From Aselliscus stoliczkanus (Eukaryota > Chordata > Mammalia > Chiroptera > Hipposideridae): a DNA stretch of 64,000 nt. The notes under the pieces were generated by a model. That model did not search any database. It was not told the DNA's origin and worked only from the letters and a program-made list of their open reading frames with translations. The first letter of the stretch is position 1; each line of letters starts with the position of its first letter. The translations under genes and the position numbers were made by a program. This document shows positions 1 to 11,530 of this stretch, piece by piece. Location of the stretch: assembly GCA_033961575.1 (NCBI GenBank), contig CM066741.1, positions 3,353,715 to 3,417,714 on the forward strand, written 5' to 3'.

Positions 1-653
1 CCCAACACCCATGCTTGTTACCGCTGCACCAGGAAGGCACTGCCGCTTTTTCTGTGTGACACTTGGGCAGCTGTCCCGAAGCCAGAAAAGAAATAGGCCC
101 CTCCAGAGGCATGAGGAACCAAAGCCGCACCCAGCTAGGGCTCAGTGGAAGCTGCTCTCTGTCTGCCCCCTCCCAGTGTGCAGAGGTGGGTTTTCAGAAG
201 TTCCCAAACAGAACACCATTTCCATATAATTATGTCTCCCTGACCTACATGTCATTCGGCTGTGTGCACGGGCTGGAGGCACAAAAACCAATTTCTCCAA
301 CCAGAGAAAATTGCTTCCTGAGGTCCCCAGGTAATTAGACATTGTCTCCTGGGCATGGCCTGTTCCCTGTCCGTCCACTCAACTCCACATCTGCTGGGAG
401 AACAGAGGTCCCACCGTGGAACAGGACGTACCCCCGCGCCTTGGAGAGCACGCAGCCGGTGACGTGCCTAAGAGAACTCTCCAGTATGTTTGAACATCCA
501 AATCCCACAGAACTTTCCCCTGCTAGCCCAAGAGGGGCAAGGGTGTCCGTTTCTGCTGGCCCCTGTCAGATTCTACAGAGGAGGGAGCTACAGTGCTGTG
601 TTTGAAAGTTTCAACGAGGTGTTTAAAGAACGCTTTCTCTGGTCTCCACCCGC

Positions 654-655
<2 letters not shown>

Positions 656-691
<36 letters not shown>
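656..691. repeat. (AC)n microsatellite
   Basis: About 18 perfect AC units. Confidence 0.97.
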
Positions 692-692
<1 letters not shown>

Positions 693-1141
693 TCCCTTTA
701 GGAATGTCTGTTGTTTGGTACAGAAATAATTAGCATCTTTGTTAGGGAAACCCTTTGATGTTTACAACCCTTCCAAGACTCTCCACTGCCATGGGACAAA
801 GCCAGCTCCACCCGGGCTGCAAAGCTCCTAGAATGGTTAGAATGGAGGCTGCTATTTCTCCTCCTCTCCCATCAGGCCTCCTCTCACACCTGTCTCCCGG
901 CTGGGGCAGGCAGACGACAGAAATGAGGGAGGCCTGTTGGAGACTTGCTGAAGAACAGGGCAGCCCCACACAGAACAATGGGCCCGGCCATCGTCAATTG
1001 GCCGTGAACTGCTCCAATTTGTAGTTATGGCAACTGATGGAAAAATCTTCAAAGACACATCCATAGCCCAGCATCCATGCGTCCAAACTCTGGTCTCTGA
1101 CCTCGGTTCTCGGCTGAACTTCCGGCTGCACCAGCAGCTTC

Positions 1142-1460
1142 CCTCTCTCGCCTGCCTCTCGGCCTTTGCACATTCTGTTCCCGCTCATTCGCAGGCTTTG
1201 CTCCCCCATCACTTGATTTCACTGCAGGCATGCCACTTCCTCCAAGAAGCCTTCCATGATCCATGATCCTCTAAGGTAGATTGTTACCCCTTCTTAAGTG
1301 CTCTCATAGCTGTCTTCTGCTGCTGTGGAGCTTCTCTCTGGGCATCCGTCTGGCTTCTGCCAGCCTAGAAGCTCCCAGAGGGAAGAAACAGGTTCGGTTT
1401 GCTGAGACATGGTGGCTTGTAGCGAGGTGCCTGAACACCTCGGGAGTCAATCAATGTGAC
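1142..1460 (+). mobile_element. L2 LINE fragment
   Basis: It resembles the L2 3' region: a cctttgcacattctgttccc block, then the cacttcctccaagaagcc block, then a degraded end. Confidence 0.45.
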
Positions 1461-1574
1461 AGTGATTGAAAGCAGAGGGAGGCCAGCCTGAGTGGTCTTG
1501 GTGAAATGCAAAACCCTCCTTCCCCCCAGAGTCTCTGGGTTGGGCTGGTGAGCAGCAAAAATGACATGTACAGA

Positions 1575-1815
1575 GCAACCCCTCTGTGCCAGGAGCAACT
1601 CCCGGCATGTATGCAGCAACTCCTCCAAGCGCTTGACTGGATGCCCACCAGAGAGAGCCTTAGGAGGCAGGTCTCATCACCCCATTTTTACAGGCAAGGA
1701 ACGCAAAGGCACAGAGTGGTTAAGATACTTAGCCAGGATCACACAGCTCAAAATTAGCAAACCTGGGATTCAACCCCACAAAGTCTGGTTTCAGAAGCGG
1801 TGCTCTGACGGTCTC
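1575..1815 (-). mobile_element. MIR SINE
   Basis: It shows the antisense MIR core (catttttacaggcaagga, then the taagatacttagccagg and cacacagctc blocks) ending in cctgggattcaac. Confidence 0.78.
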
Positions 1816-1884
1816 CACTTTTCAACAAGGGAAAGAGTCACACTCAGTAGAGGAATGAACGAGACTTTTGTATACCTGCTAGGC

Positions 1885-2035
1885 ATGGTCCTAACGCTTT
1901 ATAGGTTAACTTACTCCGTCTCCTTCACGAGTCCTATGGGAGGATGGCTTTGTCCCTGTTGCAAGATGAGGGAGTGGAGTTAAGTACCATGCCCAGGCAA
2001 GGAAAGGGGAATTGGAACTCAGACTCCTCAGTCTT
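1885..2035 (-). mobile_element. MIR-like SINE, degraded
   Basis: It follows a MIR-like antisense order (ctaacgctttatagg, tgcaagatgagg, ggaactcagactcc) and is more diverged than the preceding copy. Confidence 0.5.
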
Positions 2036-2202
2036 CATAGGAGGTGACAGACAGGAGTTCCCAGGAGACTCCCTAAGGGACTGGGTTGAGAGCGAAGACG
2101 GCAGAGGGAAGGGATGCCATCAGTCATTGTGCACACAATGGAATACACGAAAGGGACAGTAAGCAGGCGAATGTCCCACAGAGAGTGCTTTCAGGAATGC
2201 AT

Positions 2203-2253
2203 CCGTCAGTCCATCTGTCTGTCTGTCCGCCCGTCTGTCCATCCGTTCATGCC
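2203..2253. repeat. (CTGT/CCGT)n imperfect tetranucleotide repeat
   Basis: Repeated GTCTGTCTGTCCGCCC-like units. Confidence 0.8.
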
Positions 2254-2439
2254 CCCATCACTCTTTCATCCCATAAACACCAATGGAGAAGACTCCTTTG
2301 CTGCCCTGAGAGACGCCCTCAAGGCTCAGAGAAAAGAGACCCAGTCCCCACCTTCCAGGGACACCTAAGGAATGGGTGGTCAAGATTTTGGAAGGACATC
2401 GTTACAGAAATGTAGAGTTAGCCGATGAGGTTCTTACCT

Positions 2440-2670
2440 CGGCCCACTGAGAGCTGGGAAGGCTTCCAAAGAAAAAGTCTGCTAACCCAAGGGCCATGGG
2501 CAGGGAGGGCGTTCCAGACACAAGGAATAGTCCATGCAAGGCTGCGACGGTAAGAGGGCGCCGAGGGTTCAGGCACCGACTCGTCAGGTAAAGAGCAGGG
2601 TGCATTTACGAGGAGGGCAGAGGGGAGCTGACGGTGTAGGGGGATCTGGTTGGCTTTGGGCTCTAAAGCA
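2440..2670 (-). mobile_element. L2 LINE fragment, weak
   Basis: The phrases ggcgttccagacacaagg and catgcaaggc match antisense L2. The remainder is heavily decayed. Confidence 0.35.
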
Positions 2671-3277
2671 AAGGTCTCAAACTAGGAGCCCATGGACCAC
2701 AGTGTGTGGTGGGTGCGGGAGCTTACAAGCCGCTCTTGAAACACTGGAAGACCTGGCCACGACTGGCTTTCATTCCCTCCCAAGAAACCATCAGCTAGAA
2801 CTGAACAGTGGCTGCCATTTCGAAACAGGTCATGAGCTGTCCACATGCCCACCTCACACACAGATGCCACCTGCCTGGCCCCTGGTCCCACTGCGTTTGC
2901 AATGACGCCTCATGCTGCCTTGGCATAATTTATCCAGTAACTTCTGAGCGCCTTGAACCCCAGGAATGAGTCTTCACTCCTGAAAGCCTGCTCCCGGCTT
3001 GGCACGTATGGGTATCTCTAAATTTATGTTGAACTGAATGGGATTCACACAGAAGATTCAGCACAAAACCTCTTCTCAGGGAGCTGACAGTCTCAAGAAG
3101 TTATCTCCCTCACACACTGAACGCTAAATTAATTTCCAATTAATTTTCAATTACTGTTGATCACATTACCTGACTCATTTTCCACAGTAAACCTTTGGTA
3201 ACTCCAAGTCTACTCAAAACTGTTAACCAGCCCTTTGGCATGTCTGTGATGCTGTATTTATCTCTACCTGTTGTCAT

Positions 3278-3415
3278 TCATTCATTCATCCATTCATTCG
3301 TTCAACAGATATTTATTGAGCACCTAATACATGCCAGAAACTGCGTAAGAGGTTGGCAATATATTAATAATAATAAGCAAAGTGGACACACTTCCTCTCT
3401 TCTGGATTTTTAACA
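3278..3415 (-). mobile_element. L2 LINE 3' end with ATTC repeat
   Basis: A CATTCATTC run leads into tatttattgagcacctaat and tgccagaaact, the antisense L2 3' terminus. Confidence 0.65.
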
Positions 3416-3434
3416 ATGCAATGGTAAAATTTAT

Positions 3435-3640
3435 GTAGTGTGCATGGTACCAGGTACTCACTGTTCTGGACACTTCTCCCATATTATTTCATGTAATGCT
3501 CGCAAAAGCCTGTGACAGGTGCCACATCACCATCCTTTTCATAGATGAGGAAACTGAGGCACAGGGAAGCTAAGTAAGTTGCCCAGAGTCACACCGCTGA
3601 AAAGCAGCGGAGGCAGGTTTGAACCCTCACAAGCTGGCCC
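3435..3640 (-). mobile_element. MIR SINE
   Basis: A well-preserved antisense copy with agatgaggaaactgaggc, agttgcccagagtcacac and aggtttgaacc. Confidence 0.88.
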
Positions 3641-4109
3641 CAGCATCTGTCCTCTTTGCCACTTGTCTTTTGGGGTAACACTGAGAGCCCCTGAAGTGCC
3701 TCCTGAAACATCAGAGCAGTGGGCAGCTCTGGGGTATCTATACTAATGGAACCCTGGGTGGGTGGATTAATAACCATACTGACATGCTCTGTATAAAAAC
3801 GTAGTAGCAAATTTTTTTCCCCTCGATGTCACCTGTTACCACTTTTCATTCTTTTAAGTTGGAGACACTTGAAGCAGGGTGCATACTAGAAAGCATACAG
3901 GGGTGCAAAGTCAACACTGCTACCGTTTCTACATGGCCTGAACTGCAGAGCACCCAGCCGGCATCCCTAGGAAGAGGTGCCTTAAGGATAGAAAGACGGC
4001 GTGGGCCTCCTTGGCGCAGGCCATTACCGGATGGGAGCGTGCCCATCCCCCACCTCCGCTTTCCTGCTCTGGTCAGCCTTCCCTAACCCAGATGTCTGAA
4101 TACATTGCC

Positions 4110-4470
4110 ACCGCTTTCTCTCCGTGGGACCCCCAAAATGCATGGGCCTCCTGGGTCATACCTGCTGCTTGATCACACCACCTCTGCCCTTTCTGCCCCC
4201 CTCCCCTTGCCAGCAGCCTCAGCACTGTGAGTGGCACATAGCACGTGCTTTCTGAATGAAAGATGGCGGCCCAGAAAACTGTGTGACTTACCCAAGGCTG
4301 CACAGCTAGCAGGGAGCAGAGCAGGATTCCTCGGGTCAGAATAGGCTGTGAGCGCCAGTGGACTCGAGTCACTTGTGTGTGTGTGCATCGCTGCCTTCCC
4401 ATGTCTGGCTCTGTGACTGGTGCTCAGTGGGCAGCTCAGTAAGTGTTTGTTGAATGACTAAGTGAGCGCC
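4110..4470 (+). mobile_element. L2 fragments flanking a MIR remnant
   Basis: L2-like ends (ggcacatagcacgtgctt at 4230 and gtgtttgttgaatgac at 4443) surround an antisense MIR piece at about 4268-4345 (acttacccaaggctgcac). The order suggests an insertion of MIR into L2, but decay makes this uncertain. Confidence 0.45.
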
Positions 4471-5325
4471 AGCCTCCTTTTAATTCTTCTGTTGTCCTTG
4501 CCTGAAAGCAAGAAGAGCAGCAACAGAAAATGAAGGCTTTGTGTTGGCTGTGTTTTGTATGCACAATTGATAAGCGATTTGCCCGCAGCTAAAAATACCT
4601 ACCCCTGGCAGCCATTGGGAGGCAGATGGATGGTGCTCAGCTCGGGATGTTTAATCAAACAGCGACAACCCGAGCAGAACCACAATTAGCCTCTGACACC
4701 CCCATGAACTCAGATGAACAGCCCAGAAGCCTCTGACTTCCTGTTAGTCCCCAGGGACCATCACCCTGGGTCCAAAACAGCAAAACAAATGAGCGTCCTG
4801 TACACAAGGCATTACAGCTGGAAGGGAGGGACGAGCAGCGTGGGCGGAAACAGAGCCCAAGAAGAATACGAGGGGGAACTGCCCGTGGGGAGCATCCCTC
4901 CACTTTGGAAGGGACAGCGGAGAGGATCTGTCATATGCCCAAACTTCAAGAAGATAATTAGATCCTCGGGGGTAGAAATGAACTTACGGTCTCTTTATCC
5001 CCACTTATCCCCAGAGCTGGGGGTGGCGGGTATTATCAAAGACGCTACAATTCATCTGAAGGGCTTTCTTCTCCTACCTTCCCCCATGCCACACACATGC
5101 CAGCTGATATGTACTGTTTAAAGGAAAAGTCCAAAATTCACGCCTCTCGTTCTAAGAAGCCTGTCCTTTCAGGTAACTTACACTCTGTGTTTGCTGGACC
5201 ACCAGCCACCTCAAATCCCTATCTGTCTCTGTGGAAAACCCCCAGAGCTGAGAAAGCACAGCTGCATCCATCACTTATTACAGAACTCGACCCTGGATGG
5301 CATGTTCTAGTGCTTTCAAAATGCT

Positions 5326-5412
5326 TCTTTGACTTACCAGCTGTGCCACCTTGGGCAGGTGGCTAACCCTCTCTGAATATCCGTTTCCTCATTTGTAAAA
5401 TGGAGACAGAGA
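5326..5412 (+). mobile_element. MIR SINE core
   Basis: Sense MIR core: caccttgggcaggtggctaa, tttcctcatttgtaaaatgg. Confidence 0.82.
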
Positions 5413-5429
5413 TTACATTCCACTGACAC

Positions 5430-6785
5430 TGTTATCCCCTTATAGTTTTCTTGCAATCAACTTATGTTTTACATAAACTGAACTTACTTCTATAAGCAGG
5501 CTTCCATCAGTACCCTAAATGGAAAAAACAACATTCCTCTAAACCCTTAAAACTCAATGCATAACTTTTCATCTAAAAACGTTCATCAGCAAATCACACA
5601 AAACCATCTCATCTATACCAGGCCACCCAGCACACAGTAGGTGCTCAGTTATGGTAGTCATAAGAAAATGAACGTTGGTTCTGAGAAGGATGTTCTGGAA
5701 ACACTTGAGTCCATTGGCCAATTTGAATGTAGTTTCCCAGTTGAGATCTAGCAGTTGTCATGGTTACCCAAAGGAACTGCCCCTAGTCCAAAAGCCAGAA
5801 CCAATTTTGCAGAAGGCCAATTGATTGGCAAGGCTGGCTCCAGCCCCGCAGCAGCCCGGATGCTGACTCACTTTCCCCATCTCCCAGAGTCAGACTGAGC
5901 TGGGATGGCAGCCATCTCAGGGCTTGCTGACTCTCCATCTGCAAGAGACAGCCCTGCTCAGTCTACTATTTCCAGTCTACACTGCTTGTTAATTTCTGGG
6001 AAAAGCCAGGAACCTTGCATCATGGGTCTGGGCCCAAGGCCCTCATGACAAACCCACAACAACTTGTTTGACCATGGCAGACATCACCAATCCATGGCAG
6101 CATTACTGAGCTCAGGCATAGTTGGAGAACACATTTCAGCAGGGCCCCCAACAGCCACTACCAATCAATTGAAGATGAACCATTTTTTTTTAATTTTTAT
6201 TTTTGCCATTCCTGCCTCATTCAGGCTGTGCATCACTCTTGGCATGAGACCCAAGAAAGGGGGATTCCAAAACAAGAGGAAACTCTGACCCTAGCTCTAG
6301 AAAGAATCCACTCAAGTGCTAAATGTGGTGGCAACCAGGGTCTCCACAACGAAAAAAAAAAAGTGAACATGATAATAATGCTCCAAAGAAAATGAGTTAT
6401 CAAAATAAGCATGAAAATTTTTAAAGAACAAGGCTTATCGGAGAATGCAGAGACACCTGAGTCATCATGTAATAACGGCTCTTTAAGGGTATAGTTCCGT
6501 AGATAACGACGAACGAGCATCTCAGGCAAACACCGAAGCAACGTGAGGGGTGGCAGGGCGGGACAGAGTTCCAGCTGGAAGGGTTAGGTCAGAGGCGACG
6601 GACAATGTCCGAATAGGGGGTCACGGTTGCTAGTGCCTGGAATGACCCATGCCGGGAAACGACAACCTTCTCTGGGAATCCTTGAGAGCCTACACTCTTT
6701 CCTACTCATCTCTGTGTCCAGCACTGGGCCTGGCCTCTAGTTCAACAAAAGTCTGCTGAATGGGCCAGGTATAAAAAGTAGCAAT
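5430..6785. other. Unique intronic DNA
   Basis: No gene is seen and no repeat is recognised beyond a short L2/MIR-like end near 5617-5665 and short T- and A-runs at 6183 and 6352. The stretch 5690-5950 is repeat-free. Confidence 0.55.
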
Positions 6786-6789
6786 AGCT

Positions 6790-6930
6790 CCCTAAGTATT
6801 CACTAAGCTAAGCCTTTTATATATTATTCCTATACTAACAACCACCTATGAGGGTACTCCTTGTTATGGTGCCCATTTCACAGATGTAGGAACTGAGGCT
6901 CAGAGAGAGAAACCACTATACCTCACAACC
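6790..6930 (-). mobile_element. MIR SINE
   Basis: Antisense copy with catttcacagatgtaggaac and tgaggctcagagag. Confidence 0.82.
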
Positions 6931-8315
6931 TCTTCCAACTAGGATGGGTTCTTATGTGCCTGGATAATTTGGGGGTGAGCTCAGCCTGCAAAGAGCAAAA
7001 AGACCAAATGGCCCTTCGGCGCCCTCCCAGGCAGCTGGTGACCATCGCTCAGGGATGGCCTATCCCATGGGGCGGGGTCCCAACACCCGACCTCCACTTC
7101 ACTCACCCACAGTCAGTTTTGTGCCCCTAATAACCCACTGCAGGAAAAACTCCACATTCCAAGCTTCTGCCTTGGGGAAAGTGGAACAATGGGAAACAAG
7201 GATGGCCACTGGCCAGCTGGCCGTGCCCACACCGTGGGACAGCTGCCCTCAGCAAATCCTTCCCCGCTCCTCTCCTGGGAGCCCTCAGGGCAGAGTCTCC
7301 TGAAGACCTTCTAGCACCATCCACAGAGGCTGAAATGACTGAACAGCCGAGTCTTGCCAGCATCATCATCTTTTTCTCTCCCCTTCTTTCCACTTCAAGG
7401 GTCGGGCAGGTAAGTGAGGGAGGGACAACCTCCAAGCAGTGATGTCCCATCACACAGTTCAGTCTGCACTCCCCAGCTGAGCTAAACAAGGGCAGTGCTG
7501 ACCGCTCACTCAGGAGGCTTCAATATTGCTTTGCCCACCAATCTGTCCCTGGGGCACCTCCTGGGAACAGCTAGAAGAACACTCATGGTGCCGAGTTCCT
7601 GTGTGTCTGCCTAGCGTGAGGGCTGACTCTTCTAGTGCAAAAGATAGGCAACTGGAAGGGGGAGGGATGTATGTAAGTCACAGGGTATGATGGCTAAAGG
7701 GGTGAATGGCTCTCTTTTGGGAAATTCACAGGAACGTAATTTAGGATGCAGAGAAAGAAGATTTGTAGGAGGTCATCTCAGGAATTTAATCAGGCCGGAT
7801 ATGCTATTCTCTGTCCTTTTCTGAAGGCCTGCATGGGCCGATCAACTGTGGTGTCAGTGGCCTGTCCACGTAACTGCCATTACAATCAGAGAGTCCTTCT
7901 TGGTGTCTAACCTAAACCCTCTTGTAGCCCCAACTTGAGCTCTTTTCCTTACAGATTCTCTTAGCTACCTTTAGGAAGGCAGACACAGTGGGAGGGGAGG
8001 GGAAAATGGTGCTTGACCCTTTAAACCAGAATTTCTACTTTGGGGAATTTCTTCTACCAAAATATACAAAGATGCTTAACAGAAAATAAAATAAATAAGT
8101 AATGTCCAGCTGTGGGTAAATATTTCATGAATATTATTGACATGGGGGGGCGGGGAAACGATTTATTTCTAACTGAAAAAAGTCGACTTGCACAACAATA
8201 TGATTGTAAAGTCTCCTCTTGCGGTGACAATCATTATTACTAATTATCCTTATAATTATAGGCATATAAACGTCCTGGAGATAGATAGCAACCCCAAATG
8301 GTGAACAAACCTCTG
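6931..8315. other. Unique intronic DNA
   Basis: No gene or convincing repeat is recognised. A short G-run (ggggggg) is at 8143-8149, and the stretch from 8030 is A/T-rich. Confidence 0.5.
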
Positions 8316-8317
8316 TC

Positions 8318-8790
8318 CTGGTTGTCTGCTGTGGCATAACAAACCACCTTAAAATTTAGAGGCTTAAAACAACCACTCATGATTATTTACCAGGGCTTGG
8401 GCTGGCAGGGCTCAAGGGGGTGATTCTTGCTGGGGCTCTCCCCTCCATTGGCAGCCAGGGGGCCGCTGGGACTTCAGTCACGTAGGGATTCCACTGAGCT
8501 GGCTCAAGGTGGCTCCCATGGCTGTTGGATGTCAGCTCCGAGCTCACTTGGGGCTTTTGAGCAGAGTGCCAGCACGTGGCCTCTCCATGTAGCTTGGGCT
8601 TCTCACAGCTGGGTTCTGGAAGGAACACCCAACAGAAGTATTCAAAAGACCACTCATGACCTGGGCATGTGGTGTCACTCCTGCCATGGTCTATTGGCCA
8701 GAGTTAAGTCAGAGGACCAGTTCCAACTCTAGGGGAGGAGACTACTCAAAGTCATAACTACCAGGACGTGTGGCTCATATGAGCCCTCCG
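8318..8790 (-). mobile_element. MLT1-type ERVL-MaLR LTR
   Basis: It begins with ggcataacaaaccacctt followed by gaggcttaaaacaac, the reverse complement of the MLT1 3' terminus (GTTTTAAGCCACTAAG...GTTACGCAGCA). No coding remains. Confidence 0.7.
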
Positions 8791-8867
8791 GGTGAGGCTA
8801 GATACTGCATTATTGCTGGAAATGGGATTTGGGCAGGCTTTCACTTTGTAAGTAGTAGCTAAATGTA

Positions 8868-9075
8868 TAAACTCAGGAGACAGGAAGCCTGGTTTATTGT
8901 GCTGACTCACCACTTGCTTGCTGTGTAACCTCAACCAAGTTACTTAACCTCTCTGAGCAGCGATGCTCTTAAATAACAGTACCAATCTCATTGGGTGGTG
9001 GTGAAGAGTAAATGATTAATCTTGTGTGTAAGGGGCTTAGACATGCCCTGGTCACAGTGAACGCTCAAAGTCAGA
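8868..9075 (+). mobile_element. MIR SINE, near full length
   Basis: Sense copy: tgctgtgtaacctcaaccaa, gttacttaacctctctgagc, then a gaagagtaaatgattaat 3' half. Confidence 0.88.
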
Positions 9076-9501
9076 TAATAATATGACTATACACCGATAT
9101 CACACTTAATTTTTTGACAAGTGTGTTTTACTTTTATTACTGAAAAAACTAACTTTCAAAGACAAAAAAGGCAACAGAACAGAACTGAGGGGCCTATACT
9201 CAGAGATCCCTGTCAGTGCTCTGTTCCAGCTGCCTCTCCCAAGGATCCTGCAGAGACCTCTTAGCCCGCATGGACACAGAGAATACCTCTGGACCTTTTC
9301 CCTCTGCACCAGCAGGCTGGTCAGCGGTGGGGTCAGACAGCCCCACAGATTCGTCCTTTCAGCCACTCCCCAAATCCTCTCAAGTTTGAGCACAGTAAGC
9401 CGCAAAGTCCAGGACATGAATCCCCCCAAGAATATAACCTAGGAGCTTTGCGATCACAAAACCCATCGACAGAAAAGGATTTGCTTTCTAGAAACCTTGA
9501 C

Positions 9502-9627
9502 TTTTTTTTTTTTTAATTGGGTAACACTGTGTTTTTTCCAGGACCCATCAGCTCGAGTGGGGATCGAACCGGCAACCTTGGTGTTATGAGCACTGCGCTC
9601 TAATCACCTGAGCTAAGCGGCCGCCCC
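9502..9627 (-). mobile_element. tRNA-Ile-like SINE
   Basis: Read on the minus strand it starts GGGGCGGCCGCTTAGCTCAG (A box) and has a TGCTCATAACACCAAGG anticodon-arm region and the B box GGTTCGATCCC. A gctgatgggtcctgg body, an acactgtgtt-like segment and a poly(A) of about 13 follow. The body and tail match those of the dimeric SINE at 25318, so it is a SINE and not a tRNA gene. Confidence 0.88.
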
Positions 9628-9629
9628 AA

Positions 9630-10525
9630 GCATTGATGTTTCGATCGATCGTGACGTTCCCTGGGCTAGCTTGGATGGTATCGGCTGGGTTTCCACAGCA
9701 GCCTCCTGGGTTAGTTAGAGAGAAAAGCTGAGAAATGGAGTTTCAGGCAGTGATAGCCTTCGGTTTCTTCACTCATTCACCCATTTTAAAAACACACAGA
9801 CTCTGTCAACACCACTCTGTTTCTTTGGGGGAAAATGTGCCACTGTGGAAATGAAAGGATTTTTTTGATGTGGGGAATTACAGCAAATGGCAGGCCTTAA
9901 GGGTTGAAAACTCTGCCTTCTCATTTCTTTTTCAGGAAATCGATGCCCAGGCATCAATCCCCTGTAGGTCTCTATGGCTCACACATTTCTCTCATCCCAA
10001 GGATTTCTTAAGTGTCCTTGATGCGCCTTGGAGGGGGCAGGGGTCCCACCTGTATGAAAGGAACAGGAAACTCAGTGTCTGCGGGTTCCCCAACAGAGAG
10101 AATGACTAGAAACTTAAGGAAATGTCAAATATGAATACCTAGCAATTTCGTTTGGCATTGATGACTTGCCCGACTTAAAGCATTCATTAGATGGGGTGGA
10201 AGTATTTTAAAAGAGTTTGGATATGGAGAATTTTGAGCACCGCACTTCTAGGGTTCAACTGAGGAGTGAAAGTGGTAGATAACTCTCTGCAGAATATACA
10301 TAACATTTTTTCCGGGGGGGACCCCAGAATTTATTCATTCCTGCCTCCTTACAGGCTGGGGAGTAGGGCGGCGAGGTGGGACATGAGAGACAATGTGGGT
10401 ATTGCTTAAAGGACAGAAAAAAAGAGGTTCTGTGACAGGGTGGCACTTGTCTAAGTCAAGGGCAACTTAGGGAACAGTGGAGAACCCTTTCCTGTGACCG
10501 AAAATCAACAAAGCAGAACTTTATG
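9630..10525. other. Unique intronic DNA
   Basis: No gene or family-level repeat is recognised. Confidence 0.5.
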
Positions 10526-10532
10526 TGCCTTA

Positions 10533-10665
10533 AAGTCAGACAGACATAGAGTCATCTCCTGGCTCCCCCACACACTCACTGTGTGGCTTTGGGTGAATTA
10601 CCTAAAACTCCAAGCCTCAGTTTCCTCATCTGTACAATGGGGATGCTAATAGGACTGATAAGAGG
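10533..10665 (+). mobile_element. MIR SINE
   Basis: Sense core: actgtgtggctttgggtgaa, gcctcagtttcctcatctgt, acaatggggatgctaatagg. Confidence 0.9.
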
Positions 10666-10687
10666 CCTTCTTTCTGTTTCATGAATA

Positions 10688-10744
10688 CCAAGCCTCTGGG
10701 CCTTTGCACATGCCATTCCCGCTGCCTAGAATTCTTTTCCCACA
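10688..10744 (+). mobile_element. L2 LINE fragment
   Basis: Short L2 block: ggcctttgcacatgccattc, then tgcctagaattctt. Confidence 0.5.
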
Positions 10745-10910
10745 GATATGTACACGTACACATGTCTATATAGTGTGCATATGTACGAGTAGAGTATACA
10801 CGTGTAGACATGTTTGGGTACATGTATGTCTGTAGATATAGATATAGATATCGACATATATATAGGCATATGTGTGTATATCTGTATAGATATGTCTATA
10901 TATGTATGTA
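10745..10910. repeat. A/T-rich TA/TG/GATA low-complexity tract
   Basis: Interleaved TATG, TGTA, GATATA and ATAT units with no fixed period. It abuts the MITE at 10911. Confidence 0.8.
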
Positions 10911-10992
10911 TTGGGTTGTCCGAAGAGTCATGACACATTTTTGCAACGAAAAACATAGAAAAAAATACGTCATGACTTTTCCAACAATCCAG
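10911..10992. mobile_element. 82-bp mariner-type MITE
   Basis: It is an almost complete palindrome flanked by TA on both sides (10909-10910, 10993-10994). The left end TTGGGTTGTCCGAAGAGTCA and the right end read inward (CTGGATTGTTGGAAAAGTCA) match at most positions and continue as TGAC..ATTTTT. Size and structure parallel the MADE1 MITE of Hsmar1, but the sequence differs, implying another mariner parent. There is no coding capacity. Confidence 0.82.
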
Positions 10993-10994
10993 TA

Positions 10995-11350
10995 TGTGAA
11001 TAAATAAATTGCAGTTAGTACACAGTGGAATGCTACATAATCTTTAAAATGAGTGAGCTAGATATACAAGCATCAACAAACATAGGTCTCGAAAACATAA
11101 TGTTGAGTGAGAAACACAGCATGTTGAATGGCGAGTTCTGTAAAAATGAAAGTAAGAGTTTATGAACTCTGCCCAGAAGATTTGCAGCTCTGTGGCTGCC
11201 TCTATGGGGGAAGGAAGGAAGTAGGGGGAAATGGGTAACACCAATTTCACAGGGGACTTCCACTATATCTACATGTCTTTTTTTGTTGTTGTTGTTAAAT
11301 TACTGAAGCAAGTATGGCAAAACATTAACGTTTGTTTGAGTACGCCAGGG
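10995..11350 (+). mobile_element. L1 LINE 3' region, old
   Basis: Decayed sense L1 block: cagtggaatgctacataatc, taatgttgagtgagaaacac, then a G-rich gggggaaggaaggaagtagg stretch. Confidence 0.65.
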
Positions 11351-11409
11351 TATGTATATTACAAGACATTTTTTACATGTCAACTACTGGATCAATAGTT
11401 TTAAAAGAG

Positions 11410-11530
11410 ACAGGTGCCAGCTCTGTTTGCTGGACTTCAAACAAGGGACACAAACTCTCTGAGACCCTTGTTTGCAAAATAGGATTAATAATGTTCAAAT
11501 TTCAGGGCTGAGTGTGAGAATTAATAAGCA
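11410..11530 (+). mobile_element. MIR SINE, decayed
   Basis: Sense remnants: caaactctctgagacccttg, tttgcaaaataggatta, gtgagaattaataagcatg. Confidence 0.5.

Noticed and set aside
2668..2900. Possible hAT element starting ggtctcaaactaggagccca
   Set aside because: Only the first 30 bases look hAT-like. The rest did not fit any family that I know.
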